6,087 bases of DNA from Methylococcales bacterium (GCA_023134955.1 JAGLUC010000321.1:1-6087), one strand, 5' to 3'; shown: positions 1 through 5,964, counted from the first letter of the stretch. The notes: generated by a model from the letters alone, not told the origin. Numbers and translations are program-made.

Positions 1-64
1 AATGATCTGCATCTTTCAAGTTCAGGACGGAGCGAGTAGATAAGAATTAAAAAAGTTAAATTTA

Positions 65-107
65 CAGGGTGATTAATATTGCAATATTGTACGTAAAACA
101 CACCCTG
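65..107. repeat. Nested palindromes upstream of the first gene
   Basis: CAGGGTG at 65-71 and CACCCTG at 101-107 are exact inverted copies, 29 nt apart. Between them, AATATTGCAATATT at 75-88 is a perfect 14-bp palindrome; the same bases read as a near-exact tandem 8-mer (75-82 and 83-90). The symmetry is seen directly. It could be an operator for the gene at 243, the remains of a mobile-element end, or a processed RNA hairpin at the 3' end of an upstream transcript. No T-tract directly follows the outer arm, so it is not a canonical intrinsic terminator. Confidence 0.5.
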
Positions 108-177
108 CAATGGCTGTTTTCTGATGATTACTTTTTTAAAAAATAAAATTAGTAAGGTGTGTTGTCTATAAACTTTG

Positions 178-183
178 TATAAT
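178..183 (+). promoter_or_regulatory. Probable -10 box of the first gene
   Basis: A perfect TATAAT lies 59 nt upstream of the ATG at 243, in very AT-rich DNA that includes TTTTTTAAAAAA at 132-143, which could act as an UP-like element. No good -35 hexamer sits 16-18 nt upstream (the region reads AAGGTGTG). TTGTCT at 162-167 is only 10 nt away, too close to pair with it. The promoter is therefore tentative and may need an activator. Confidence 0.4.
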
Positions 184-242
184 AAAAATTTTCTGTCTAT
201 TACAACCCTTGATTAGGGGATAATAAAAATAATGAGTGTAAT

Positions 243-854
243 ATGCGTGAGATAAAATCAGGATTGGTAGATGCTAAAGAGCGTAGCATTGTCGTTCTGC
301 AAAATATTCCATATCATCATAGTCTGGTAAAAGCCAATAGGTTTTTATTATTACTGGCATCTTTTTTAATGGTGTTTGTTTTTATATTGGGGTTTTTGTT
401 GCTACCAGAGGATGATATGCTGAACACTCTTAAAGTTGAGCAGAAAGTTAACCTGCCAACTTATACTAGCCAGAATCCTGTGTTATCAGCTGAAATTAAT
501 GCATTAAAAGCTCAGCTTGTCGGGTTGGTGAGTGGTTCAATTGAAAGCAAGTTAAGGATATTGGAAGAAAATATCCGAGTGGGGAGCGTTACTGCTTCAT
601 TAGGAACAATTCAAGACTTGCGGAATGATGTAAGTGTTCTAAGAGGTTATTCTGCGCCACAAACTAAATCTGTTAATAGCCCTGCAAATGAAGAGCTACT
701 AAAAGAAGTGTCTCATTTAAGAAAGTTGATTTACCTTATTTTAACCTCATGTGGATTAATGATTGCTGCTATTGGTGGTTTTTGGGTGAAAAGACATTAT
801 CAATTAGATCATAAGAGTGCCGTATACAAGGTTGGGCCTGGTGGTGATCAATAA
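243..854 (+). CDS. Unrecognised two-transmembrane inner-membrane protein
   Basis: This 203-residue protein belongs to no family I recognise. It has a charged N-terminal segment (1-33), a strongly hydrophobic helix at about 34-54, a central segment of about 107 residues, a second helix at about 162-182, and a short basic tail (KRHYQ...). Positive charges flanking both helices suggest both ends are cytoplasmic and the middle is periplasmic. The middle has heptad-like Leu/Ile spacing at about 82-135 and 149-162, which suggests coiled coil and self-association. No cysteine pairs, heme motif or catalytic motif are visible; the only Cys (170) is inside helix 2. The ATG at 243 is the only sensible start, since no ATG, GTG or TTG precedes it in frame before a stop at 210, and only a weak GAG (234-236) serves as ribosome site. 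The gene stands alone: a promoter-like box precedes it and a terminator follows it. Coding status is fairly secure, function unknown. Confidence 0.75.
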   Translation: MREIKSGLVDAKERSIVVLQNIPYHHSLVKANRFLLLLASFLMVFVFILGFLLLPEDDMLNTLKVEQKVNLPTYTSQNPVLSAEINALKAQLVGLVSGSIESKLRILEENIRVGSVTASLGTIQDLRNDVSVLRGYSAPQTKSVNSPANEELLKEVSHLRKLIYLILTSCGLMIAAIGGFWVKRHYQLDHKSAVYKVGPGGDQ

Positions 855-866
855 AAGCTTATTATC

Positions 867-880
867 ACTGGTTAATCAGT
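867..880 (+). other. Weak hairpin after the first gene
   Basis: ACTGG TTAA TCAGT can fold as a 5-bp stem (one G-U pair) with a TTAA loop, 12 nt after the stop codon of the two-transmembrane protein. A broken T-rich run (884-893) follows. It could weakly terminate or stabilise the transcript end, but the stem is short and AT-rich. The strong terminator at 971-990 is the more credible end point. Confidence 0.2.
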
Positions 881-964
881 AGTTTGGTTTTTGGTTTGAT
901 TAATCTAGTAATTTTTACTTCCGACAAATAACAATCAGGCTGTGGTTTGAAAAGTTATAGGCAT

Positions 965-997
965 AAAAAAGCCGCTTCATTTGAAGCGGCTTTTTTT
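965..997. terminator. Bidirectional intrinsic terminator
   Basis: The exact 9-bp stem GCCGCTTCA (971-979) / TGAAGCGGC (982-990) is flanked by six A (965-970) and seven T (991-997). On the plus strand it ends transcription of the gene at 243-854. On the minus strand, where the A-run becomes a U-run, it ends the cytochrome gene, whose stop lies 24 nt away. A textbook shared terminator between convergent genes. Confidence 0.95.
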
Positions 998-1014
998 GTA
1001 TAAATACTTTAAGC

Positions 1015-1350
1015 TTATTTGCTTAAGTATTTGTATACAGCATTGATAGCTTGTTCTTCAGAGAATCCAGCTTTCTTTACAGGACCAATACCCATGATTG
1101 TGTCCATAGCTTTTGGCATTCCGTTTTTGCCATTTTTCAAAGTGCTGGCAAAGCTGGCCTTGTCAAGTTTACCTGCTTTAATTAACTCAGACAATTGTGG
1201 GTTAGAAGCAATATCATGACAAGCACCACAGCCGCGACCAAAAGCACGGTCATAAATTTTCTTACCAACTTTTAAGTCTTGGTCAGCAATAGCTTGACCA
1301 CTTAAAGCGATTAGAGCAATACCAGCAAGTACACCTAATGTTTTTTTCAT
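1015..1350 (-). CDS. Small periplasmic monoheme c-type cytochrome
   Basis: This 111-residue protein is a soluble class I-like cytochrome c, an electron carrier in the periplasm. Residues 1-22 form a typical Sec signal peptide (MKKTLGVLAG start, hydrophobic core, likely cleavage after GQAIA), leaving about 89 mature residues. The single heme-attachment motif CGACH covers 41-45, with His45 as proximal ligand. Met78 in the context NGMPKAM is the likely distal ligand, with Met82 as alternative. The C-terminal helix (about 97-110, EEQAINAVYKYLSK) is the one that normally packs on the N-terminal helix in this fold. The start is supported by the signal peptide and by GAGAG-type purines 8-14 nt upstream. 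No oxidase, dehydrogenase or other cytochrome gene lies next to it, so its redox partners cannot be named. It has its own promoter candidate and shares the terminator at 971-990, so it is probably monocistronic. Confidence 0.93.
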   Translation of the reverse strand: MKKTLGVLAGIALIALSGQAIADQDLKVGKKIYDRAFGRGCGACHDIASNPQLSELIKAGKLDKASFASTLKNGKNGMPKAMDTIMGIGPVKKAGFSEEQAINAVYKYLSK

Positions 1351-1381
1351 TTTTATCTCTCTCTTTGTAATTAAAAAATAA

Positions 1382-1410
1382 CTGATATTACCTTACGATA
1401 ATGCAGTCAA
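1382..1410 (-). promoter_or_regulatory. Sigma-70-like promoter of the cytochrome gene
   Basis: Reading the minus strand, TTGACT (plus coordinates 1405-1410) matches the -35 consensus at five of six bases. It is followed after 17 nt by TATCAG (1382-1387); an overlapping TAATAT (1385-1390) is a better -10 match but only 14 nt away. Transcription would start near 1375 and give a leader of about 25 nt. This suggests that the cytochrome is expressed separately from the cysG operon upstream. Confidence 0.5.
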
Positions 1411-1486
1411 TTTAAAAAATAAACCGCTTAAGAATATTCGATTTTAAAGAAAAATTCAATCTATTCTTTTATTTATGCGAACTACA

Positions 1487-1500
1487 AGGACAATTATCCT
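1487..1500. repeat. Near-palindrome between propeller and cytochrome genes
   Basis: AGGACAATTATCCT is symmetric except for one central pair. It lies 28 nt beyond the stop of the lipoprotein gene and about 77 nt upstream of the cytochrome -35 box. It might be a weak hairpin or a protein-binding site; there is no T-tract, so it is not an intrinsic terminator. Nothing else is apparent in the 177-nt gap beyond the promoter. Confidence 0.2.
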
Positions 1501-1527
1501 GATTTAGGCTGAATATTAGCTGAATCA

Positions 1528-2484
1528 TTACTTGTTGCGCCATTTTTGCAGGAAACCATTGCTAGCAATACTATAGAATTTCTTATTATTAGCAACAAAC
1601 CTTAAAGATAAAATTGTTGCAGCAGTAGGATACCAATCATCTTCCTTTTTAGGTCGCCAAAACTTAATTAGCTTGCCTGATTTTACTTTCCATAATTCAA
1701 TGCGTTGGCTTGTGTGCCCAGCAAGCAAGAATTTATTGTTATTAGAAAATTCGGCAGAAGACAAGGTAATCAGTTTGGAGCCAATTTCTTTGTGCAGTTT
1801 ACCATTTGATATTTTCCATATCCTCGTCTGGCTCAATGCTGCATTGGTTAATGCGTACTTATCATCATGACTTAAAGCAACCGTAGATAGTTTATTTCGG
1901 TGCTGCCATGAGTGTTTAAGCTTGCCTGTTGATAAATCCCAAAGTTTGGCTGTTTGGTCATCTGAGCCTGTTAAGGCGTAATTTCCAGTATTGGATAAAG
2001 CTGTAGTTAAAACCTGGTCAACATGAGAAAAAGCATAAAGGGTTTTTCCGTAGGCCAGTGCCAAGTAGATAGCCTTGTCTTCCAAGCCAATTAAAGCAAA
2101 TTGTCCATCAGGGGAGATATTAATGCTATTAATGCCAGGTAACCGCCAGACAGATAATAAAGTACCATCAGAAACTTTCCACCAGGCGATAGAGTTTTTT
2201 TCTGCTGTAATAGCAAATTCTTCGCTGACTGAAATATCTGTGCCGATAATGCCATTATTTTCATCGGTGTGTTTCCATTTATGAATAAGAGAGGGTATCC
2301 CTTTAATTTTCCATAATTCAGCATAGCCTTCCATAGTACCTAACAAAGCAAAATTTTCTGACAAGGAGGCTGAAAAAAGTCCATTTGCCGCTAATAATTT
2401 TGTTTTTTCAGGCTTGGCTGTCTGGTCACATGCCAGTAAAGAGCATATGACAGCAACATATAATAGGTATTTAAGTTTAAGCAT
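1528..2484 (-). CDS. WD40-like beta-propeller lipoprotein
   Basis: This 318-residue protein begins with a lipoprotein signal (MLKLKYLLYVAVICSLLAC); the lipobox LLAC puts the lipidated Cys at 19. The +2 residue is Asp20, which in enteric bacteria retains lipoproteins in the inner membrane, so it probably faces the periplasm from that membrane. The rest is repetitive: seven repeats end in W-K/D-like strands at about 57-60 (ELWKI), 100-104 (AWWKV), 139-143 (degenerate, IYLAL), 180-184 (KLWDL), 221-225 (RIWKI), 264-267 (ELWK) and 313-316 (QKWR). That count fits one closed seven-bladed propeller. The fourth blade (GNYALTGSDDQTAKLWDLSTG) is closest to the WD40 consensus. Such propellers are binding scaffolds; no catalytic motif is seen. 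The gene starts 29 nt after cysG on the same strand, with no terminator between, so it is likely co-transcribed. No clear Shine-Dalgarno sequence precedes the ATG. The ligand is unknown. Confidence 0.9.
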   Translation of the reverse strand: MLKLKYLLYVAVICSLLACDQTAKPEKTKLLAANGLFSASLSENFALLGTMEGYAELWKIKGIPSLIHKWKHTDENNGIIGTDISVSEEFAITAEKNSIAWWKVSDGTLLSVWRLPGINSINISPDGQFALIGLEDKAIYLALAYGKTLYAFSHVDQVLTTALSNTGNYALTGSDDQTAKLWDLSTGKLKHSWQHRNKLSTVALSHDDKYALTNAALSQTRIWKISNGKLHKEIGSKLITLSSAEFSNNNKFLLAGHTSQRIELWKVKSGKLIKFWRPKKEDDWYPTAATILSLRFVANNKKFYSIASNGFLQKWRNK

Positions 2485-2513
2485 GTATTTAAAGATAGAC
2501 TATTAAACGGTAT

Positions 2514-3896
2514 CTACACCTTAAACCAGTTTAATTTGTCATGTAAGGTAACAACTGTACCAACAATAATAAGGGTAGGTGCTTTAATACCTTCGTTAAC
2601 AATACTTTTAGGTAGGGATTTAAGTGTACCGGTAATAACGCGTTGATTAGCTGTTGTACCTTGTTGAATAATGGCAATGGGGTAGTCTTCTGAGCAGCCA
2701 TTTTCAATCAATGATTGACATATTTTTTCTATTCCAGAAAGTCCCATATAAAAGACGATGGTCTGATTTGGAGCGGATAATTGTTTCCAATCCAGGTCTA
2801 TAGAGCCGTCTTTAAGGTGACCTGTGACAAATGTGCAGGACTGAGCATGATCTCGGTGAGTTAAAGGAATACCCGCATAGGTTGCACAGCCTGAGGCGGC
2901 AGTAATTCCAGGGACAACCTGAAAACTAATATTTTCCTCTTGCAGTGTTTCAATTTCTTCACCACCTCGACCAAAGATAAAAGGATCACCACCTTTTAAT
3001 CGAACAACGCGCTTGCCTTGTTTGGCTAATTTTATTAATAATTCATTAATTGAATCTTGGGGGAGACTATGGTTTTTCCGTTGTTTTCCGACATAAATTT
3101 TTTCTGAATCTCTCCTTGTTAAATCAAGTATTTCAGCTGAAACCAGGTGGTCATAAACAACAACATCAGCCTGTTGCATTAATCTAAGTGCACGAAAGGT
3201 AAGCAGGTCAGGGTCGCCAGGGCCAGCACCTACAAGATAGACTTCTCCAACAGGTACTGTTGATTGGGTATTAGCAATAAGCTCAGCAAGTTGATTATCT
3301 GCCTGTTGTTTTTTTCCTGAAAAAACAAGTTCAGCAATGCCACCTTGTAATACGTTTTCCCAAAATATACGACGCTGAGAAGGTTCTTTAATCTTTCCTT
3401 TAACAGGGTTTCTATATTTTTCTGCCAGGTCTGCTAATTGACCAAATGCAGGAGAAATAATACTTTCTATCTTTGCTCTTAATAAACGCGCTAAAACGGG
3501 TGACGTGCCACCAGATGATATTGCGGCAATAACGGGTGAGCGATCAATAATAGCAGGAAAAATAAAACTGCAAAGATCAGGATTATCAACAACATTTACC
3601 GGTATATTAAGCGCAGTTGCGGTATCGGCGACTAGCTGATTAGTTGTAGAATTGTTAGTTGCTGATACAACTAATTTAAAATTAGTCATATCCGTTTTCT
3701 CAAAAGACTTATTTTTGATAGTGAGTTTATGGCTCACTTCCATATCGGCAATGGTCGGGCTAATATCATTTGCAATAACGGTAATAACGCCACCTGCTCT
3801 GGTTAATAATTCTATTTTACGAGCTGCAACTTTGCCTGCACCGATGACCAAACAATTTTGTTGCTTGAGTTTTAAAAAAAGAGGGAAATAGTCCAT
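2514..3896 (-). CDS. cysG: Siroheme synthase, trifunctional CysG
   Basis: CysG turns uroporphyrinogen III into siroheme, the cofactor of sulfite and nitrite reductases, using SAM methylation, NAD-dependent dehydrogenation and iron insertion in the cytoplasm. At 460 residues it is full length. Residues 1-113 are the Rossmann dehydrogenase/ferrochelatase domain with the NAD loop VIGAGKVAARK (17-27). About 114-215 is the dimerisation and helical linker region, including AISSGGTSPVLAR (125-137). About 216-460 is the uroporphyrinogen III methyltransferase, with the SAM loop VGAGPGDPDLLT (222-233), VYDHLVS (247-253), RLKGGDPFIFGRGGEE (299-314), VVPGITAASG (327-336) and VFYMGL (381-386). Asp104 in NVVDN matches the catalytic aspartate of Salmonella CysG, and Ser128 its phosphorylated serine. 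Asp249, Lys271 and Met384 appear to match the methyltransferase active-site residues. The start gives the usual MDYFPLFL N-terminus; its ribosome site is weak. It probably leads an operon with the downstream propeller lipoprotein and is divergent from the TusA gene. No reductase that would use siroheme is in view. Confidence 0.97.
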   Translation of the reverse strand: MDYFPLFLKLKQQNCLVIGAGKVAARKIELLTRAGGVITVIANDISPTIADMEVSHKLTIKNKSFEKTDMTNFKLVVSATNNSTTNQLVADTATALNIPVNVVDNPDLCSFIFPAIIDRSPVIAAISSGGTSPVLARLLRAKIESIISPAFGQLADLAEKYRNPVKGKIKEPSQRRIFWENVLQGGIAELVFSGKKQQADNQLAELIANTQSTVPVGEVYLVGAGPGDPDLLTFRALRLMQQADVVVYDHLVSAEILDLTRRDSEKIYVGKQRKNHSLPQDSINELLIKLAKQGKRVVRLKGGDPFIFGRGGEEIETLQEENISFQVVPGITAASGCATYAGIPLTHRDHAQSCTFVTGHLKDGSIDLDWKQLSAPNQTIVFYMGLSGIEKICQSLIENGCSEDYPIAIIQQGTTANQRVITGTLKSLPKSIVNEGIKAPTLIIVGTVVTLHDKLNWFKV

Positions 3897-3908
3897 TGTT
3901 TATCTTTA

Positions 3909-3920
3909 AATTCTAGAATT
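3909..3920. promoter_or_regulatory. Perfect 12-bp palindrome between cysG and tusA
   Basis: AATTCTAGAATT is perfectly self-complementary. It lies 13-24 nt upstream of the cysG start, within the leader of the predicted cysG transcript, and 60-71 nt upstream of the tusA ATG. This is a suitable place for a regulator to block cysG and affect the divergent gene. The regulator is unknown, and short AT-rich palindromes also arise by chance. Confidence 0.35.
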
Positions 3921-3938
3921 CTTGGGCATGAAGAGTAT

Positions 3939-3968
3939 ATTATAAGCCACTATTAAGATGATTGAGAA
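3939..3968 (-). promoter_or_regulatory. Probable cysG promoter
   Basis: On the minus strand a perfect TATAAT (plus coordinates 3939-3944) lies 18 nt downstream of TTCTCA (3963-3968), which matches the -35 consensus at four of six positions. Transcription would start near 3932, giving a leader of about 36 nt to the cysG ATG. The -35 box lies just upstream of the tusA ATG, so cysG and tusA transcription must share or compete for this short region. A clear plus-strand promoter for tusA is not visible. Confidence 0.5.
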
Positions 3969-3979
3969 AACTTAAATTT

Positions 3980-4210
3980 ATGATTGAATTTGATTTAGAA
4001 GTTGATGCCAGTGGCTTGAACTGTCCTTTACCTTTATTACGCTTAAAAAAAGGCTTGATGGAAGTCAGTTCTGGAGAGGTTGTTAAAATTATTGCAACTG
4101 ACCCAGCAGCTCATCTTGATATAGGTGTTTATACAGACCAGGTGGGGCATACAATTATTGAGTTTTTAAAAGATAATGGGGTGCAAACTTTTTTTATCAG
4201 GAAAAAATAA
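3980..4210 (+). CDS. tusA: TusA-family sulfur carrier protein
   Basis: This is a small cytoplasmic sulfur carrier of the TusA/SirA fold. Family members hold a persulfide on one cysteine and pass it on for tRNA 2-thiolation, molybdenum cofactor synthesis or, in sulfur oxidisers, dissimilatory sulfur metabolism. From the ATG at 3980 it has 76 residues, the normal size. The signature is LDASGLNCPLPLL-like: VDASGLNCPLPLLRLKK (8-24) with the carrier Cys15 in CPLP. ATDPAAHLDI (41-50) and the C-terminal FFIRKK match the E. coli TusA pattern (DPATTRDI, YLIRK). An in-frame TTG at 3962 would add six residues, but ATG gives the expected N-terminus. A weak GAG at 3964-3966 is the only ribosome-site-like sequence. 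The stop overlaps a new ATG (TAATG), and the ABC1-family gene follows within 15 nt, so the two are surely one transcript. Paralogous TusA-like proteins are common, so the exact acceptor is not settled. Confidence 0.92.
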   Translation: MIEFDLEVDASGLNCPLPLLRLKKGLMEVSSGEVVKIIATDPAAHLDIGVYTDQVGHTIIEFLKDNGVQTFFIRKK

Positions 4211-4221
4211 TGTTCAAATAA
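4210..4221 (+). other. Three-codon minigene between tusA and the kinase gene
   Basis: The tusA stop TAA (4208-4210) overlaps an ATG at 4210-4212, giving TAATG. That ATG opens a frame of only Met-Phe-Lys before TAA at 4219-4221. The start of the next gene at 4226 lies 4 nt after this stop, in another frame and with no convincing Shine-Dalgarno sequence. Ribosomes could re-initiate across this spacer, coupling translation of the two proteins. It may equally be chance. Confidence 0.25.
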
Positions 4222-4225
4222 GCAG

Positions 4226-5755
4226 ATGAGAATAAAGAAAATTTTTAATTTATTTGGTTTTGCTTTATCTGCAAATAAAGTGCGTCGTAGTCAAAATGAG
4301 GTGGAAAAACTTCTTGCTCAACAAGCGTTAGCTAAAATACTGGCTGGGATTCAAGGCATTAGTCTGGAAAAAGCTGAGTTATTTTTAGATATTGATGACA
4401 GCATTGATCCAGCATTAGTTGAAGCTATTGAGCCGTTTCCGTTAACGCAAATGCTACCAGTACTTGAACAAGCTTTAGGGCAATCAGCTAAAAAGGTTTT
4501 TAAACGTATTGATGAAGCAGTTGCTGTCGCTTCTCTGGGACAGGTGCATTTTGCAGTCCTTAAAAATGGGCAAGAGGTCGCTGTTAAGATACGTTACCCT
4601 CATATTGCTGATGCCATTAATACTGAATTGAGCTTGCTGGAGTTATCATCAGATATAGAAGCTGTTAAGCCATGGGATGTTGAAGGGTATAAAACAGAAT
4701 TAAAAAACAATATGCTTCGGGAACTGGATTATCTTTCAGAAGCAGATAGACAGCAATATTTTGCAGAAAAAGTGTCTGTTGAAGGATTGAGCACGCCGTT
4801 TATTTATAAACAACTCTGTAGTGAACGGGTTTTGGTTCAGACTAGAGCAAAGGGTGTGTTGATCAATCAAATAACTAACTGGTCTCAGCAGGATAGAGAG
4901 GCGGTTGGCTGTATTTTATTATCCACACTATTAACCGGTTTGTTTATTGCTGGTGAGGTACATGGAGACCCTGATGCCGATAATATCTTATTTGATCATG
5001 ATGAGTCGGGAATGCCAGTTGTCAATTTGTTAGATTATGGCTGTACTATTCCTGTTTCTGAATCAAGACGATTGTTATTACTTCAATTAATTATTGCTAG
5101 TCGAAATCAGTCAGCCATTAATCCACTGGATTGCTTTGTTGCACTTGGTTTTGATGTTGATAAGCTTGCACATATTAGTGGCTCATTGCCAGTTTTATGC
5201 CAATTTTTGTTTGAACCTTTTTTAGTTGACCACTCTTTTCAAATAGGTGGCTGGAATTTAGAAACAAAAATAACAGAATTGTTAGGTGACAAGCGATGCT
5301 GGTTCCTGTCTGCCATCCCTAGTGATTTAGTATTGCTAACGCGAGCCTTTCGAGGTCTGATTCAACAATTAAAACAGCTACAGGTTAATGTCAATTGCTG
5401 GGATATATTACAACAATCAGCGGGTGACAGATTAATGGAGCAGGCGATAAAAATAACTTTGCCTGACAATATTACACAGAATGTAACGACAAATATTAGT
5501 TTTGCTGATCAAGCCGAAAAGCTTTGTGTGCTAGTGAGTAAGAATGGACGCATGACTGCTTCAATTACAATGTCGGCAGATGCTGTATTAGATTTGGAAA
5601 ATATTATGCCAGAAAGTGTGACAGAATTATTAAGGAAAAATAAAGCGATTGATCTTAATCAAATAGAAGAAAATCTTAAAGCGAATGGCTTAGTACCTCA
5701 AACTATTTTTGACTTTGACAATGGAGAAAAAAATTATAAAGTTTGGTTGGAATAA
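4226..5755 (+). CDS. Divergent ABC1/AarF/UbiB-family kinase-like protein
   Basis: This 509-residue protein belongs to the ABC1 (AarF/UbiB/COQ8) atypical kinase family, whose best-known members support ubiquinone synthesis. Landmarks in order: Ala-rich nucleotide loop AVASLGQVH (100-108), catalytic lysine in VAVKIRYP (Lys121), RELDYLSEAD (165-174) with the family's Glu/Asp pattern, catalytic loop HGDPDADNIL (246-255) with Asp248 and Asn253, and LLDYG (268-272) in place of DFG. The core active site is thus intact, but the usual HGDPHPGN is HGDPDADN, and the KxGQ signature appears as EKAE (48-51). The two C-terminal membrane helices of E. coli UbiB are missing. Instead, about 410-509 forms an extra soluble domain with a strand-rich start, helices at about 455-486 and the end FDFDNGEKNYKVWLE. 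It follows tusA by 15 nt. It is probably cytoplasmic or peripheral to the membrane. I do not call it ubiB: sequence differences and context do not support the canonical role. Confidence 0.9.
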   Translation: MRIKKIFNLFGFALSANKVRRSQNEVEKLLAQQALAKILAGIQGISLEKAELFLDIDDSIDPALVEAIEPFPLTQMLPVLEQALGQSAKKVFKRIDEAVAVASLGQVHFAVLKNGQEVAVKIRYPHIADAINTELSLLELSSDIEAVKPWDVEGYKTELKNNMLRELDYLSEADRQQYFAEKVSVEGLSTPFIYKQLCSERVLVQTRAKGVLINQITNWSQQDREAVGCILLSTLLTGLFIAGEVHGDPDADNILFDHDESGMPVVNLLDYGCTIPVSESRRLLLLQLIIASRNQSAINPLDCFVALGFDVDKLAHISGSLPVLCQFLFEPFLVDHSFQIGGWNLETKITELLGDKRCWFLSAIPSDLVLLTRAFRGLIQQLKQLQVNVNCWDILQQSAGDRLMEQAIKITLPDNITQNVTTNISFADQAEKLCVLVSKNGRMTASITMSADAVLDLENIMPESVTELLRKNKAIDLNQIEENLKANGLVPQTIFDFDNGEKNYKVWLE

Positions 5756-5771
5756 AAAAGGCTATTACCAA

Positions 5772-5813
5772 TGCTATTCAGTTAAAGTCTCTACGGCAAT
5801 TAACTTAATGGCA
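5772..5813. repeat. Imperfect inverted repeat after the kinase gene
   Basis: TGCTATTCAGTTAA at 5772-5785 and the minus-strand reading of 5800-5813 (TGCCATTAAGTTAA) agree at 12 of 14 positions, with a 14-nt spacer. The transcript could form a hairpin here, 16 nt after the stop codon, but the T-run (5824-5828) is 10 nt beyond the arm, so it is at best a weak terminator. Paired ends of a lost or miniature insertion element are the other possibility. Confidence 0.4.
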
Positions 5814-5883
5814 GTACAGGGGCTTTTTCTTACCTAGTACTCCGGCAACATTGGTTTGATTAATAAATAATGAATTATTTTAA

Positions 5884-5915
5884 GGGGGTGGTTAACTTGC
5901 GCCTCCACCCACTAC
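5884..5915 (-). repeat. REP-like palindrome, GTAG-headed, minus orientation
   Basis: On the minus strand this reads GTAG, T, stem GGGTGG, a 13-nt loop (AGGCGCAAGTTAA), stem CCACCC, then CC, 32 nt in all. A GTAG tetranucleotide before an imperfect palindrome is the hallmark of REP elements mobilised by RAYT (TnpA-REP) transposases. It mirrors the element at 6056-6087 in length, loop size and GTAG head but has a different stem sequence. Confidence 0.5.
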
Positions 5916-5964
5916 ATGTTGTGATTCTGTAAACCAAATAAAGAGTGGTAAAAGTCTACATTTA

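Noticed and set aside
1..60. Possible tail of an upstream gene (plus-strand frames end at 37-39 or 41-43)
   Set aside because: Only a dozen codons are visible in any frame and nothing distinguishes a real C-terminus from chance; a minus-strand frame is open too.
891..904. The 14-mer TTGGTTTGATTAAT occurs at 891-904 and again at 5851-5864
   Set aside because: The flanks do not match in the same order. One shared AT-rich 14-mer in 6 kb is within what chance allows, so I do not call it a repeat family or attachment site.
1019..1219. Plus-strand open frame opposite the cytochrome gene
   Set aside because: It is antisense to a gene with an unmistakable signal peptide and CGACH motif, and it has no family features of its own.
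2091..2324. Second minus-strand frame inside the propeller gene
   Set aside because: It lies wholly within the WD40-like lipoprotein gene in another frame and shows no domain or ribosome site.
3652..3891. Plus-strand open frame opposite the 5' part of cysG
   Set aside because: It is antisense to conserved CysG Rossmann-domain codons; the hydrophobic look comes from reading the complement.
3962..3979. TTG at 3962 as the start of the TusA gene
   Set aside because: The extra MRKLKF residues are not part of the usual TusA N-terminus, and the ATG at 3980 gives a normal 76-residue protein.
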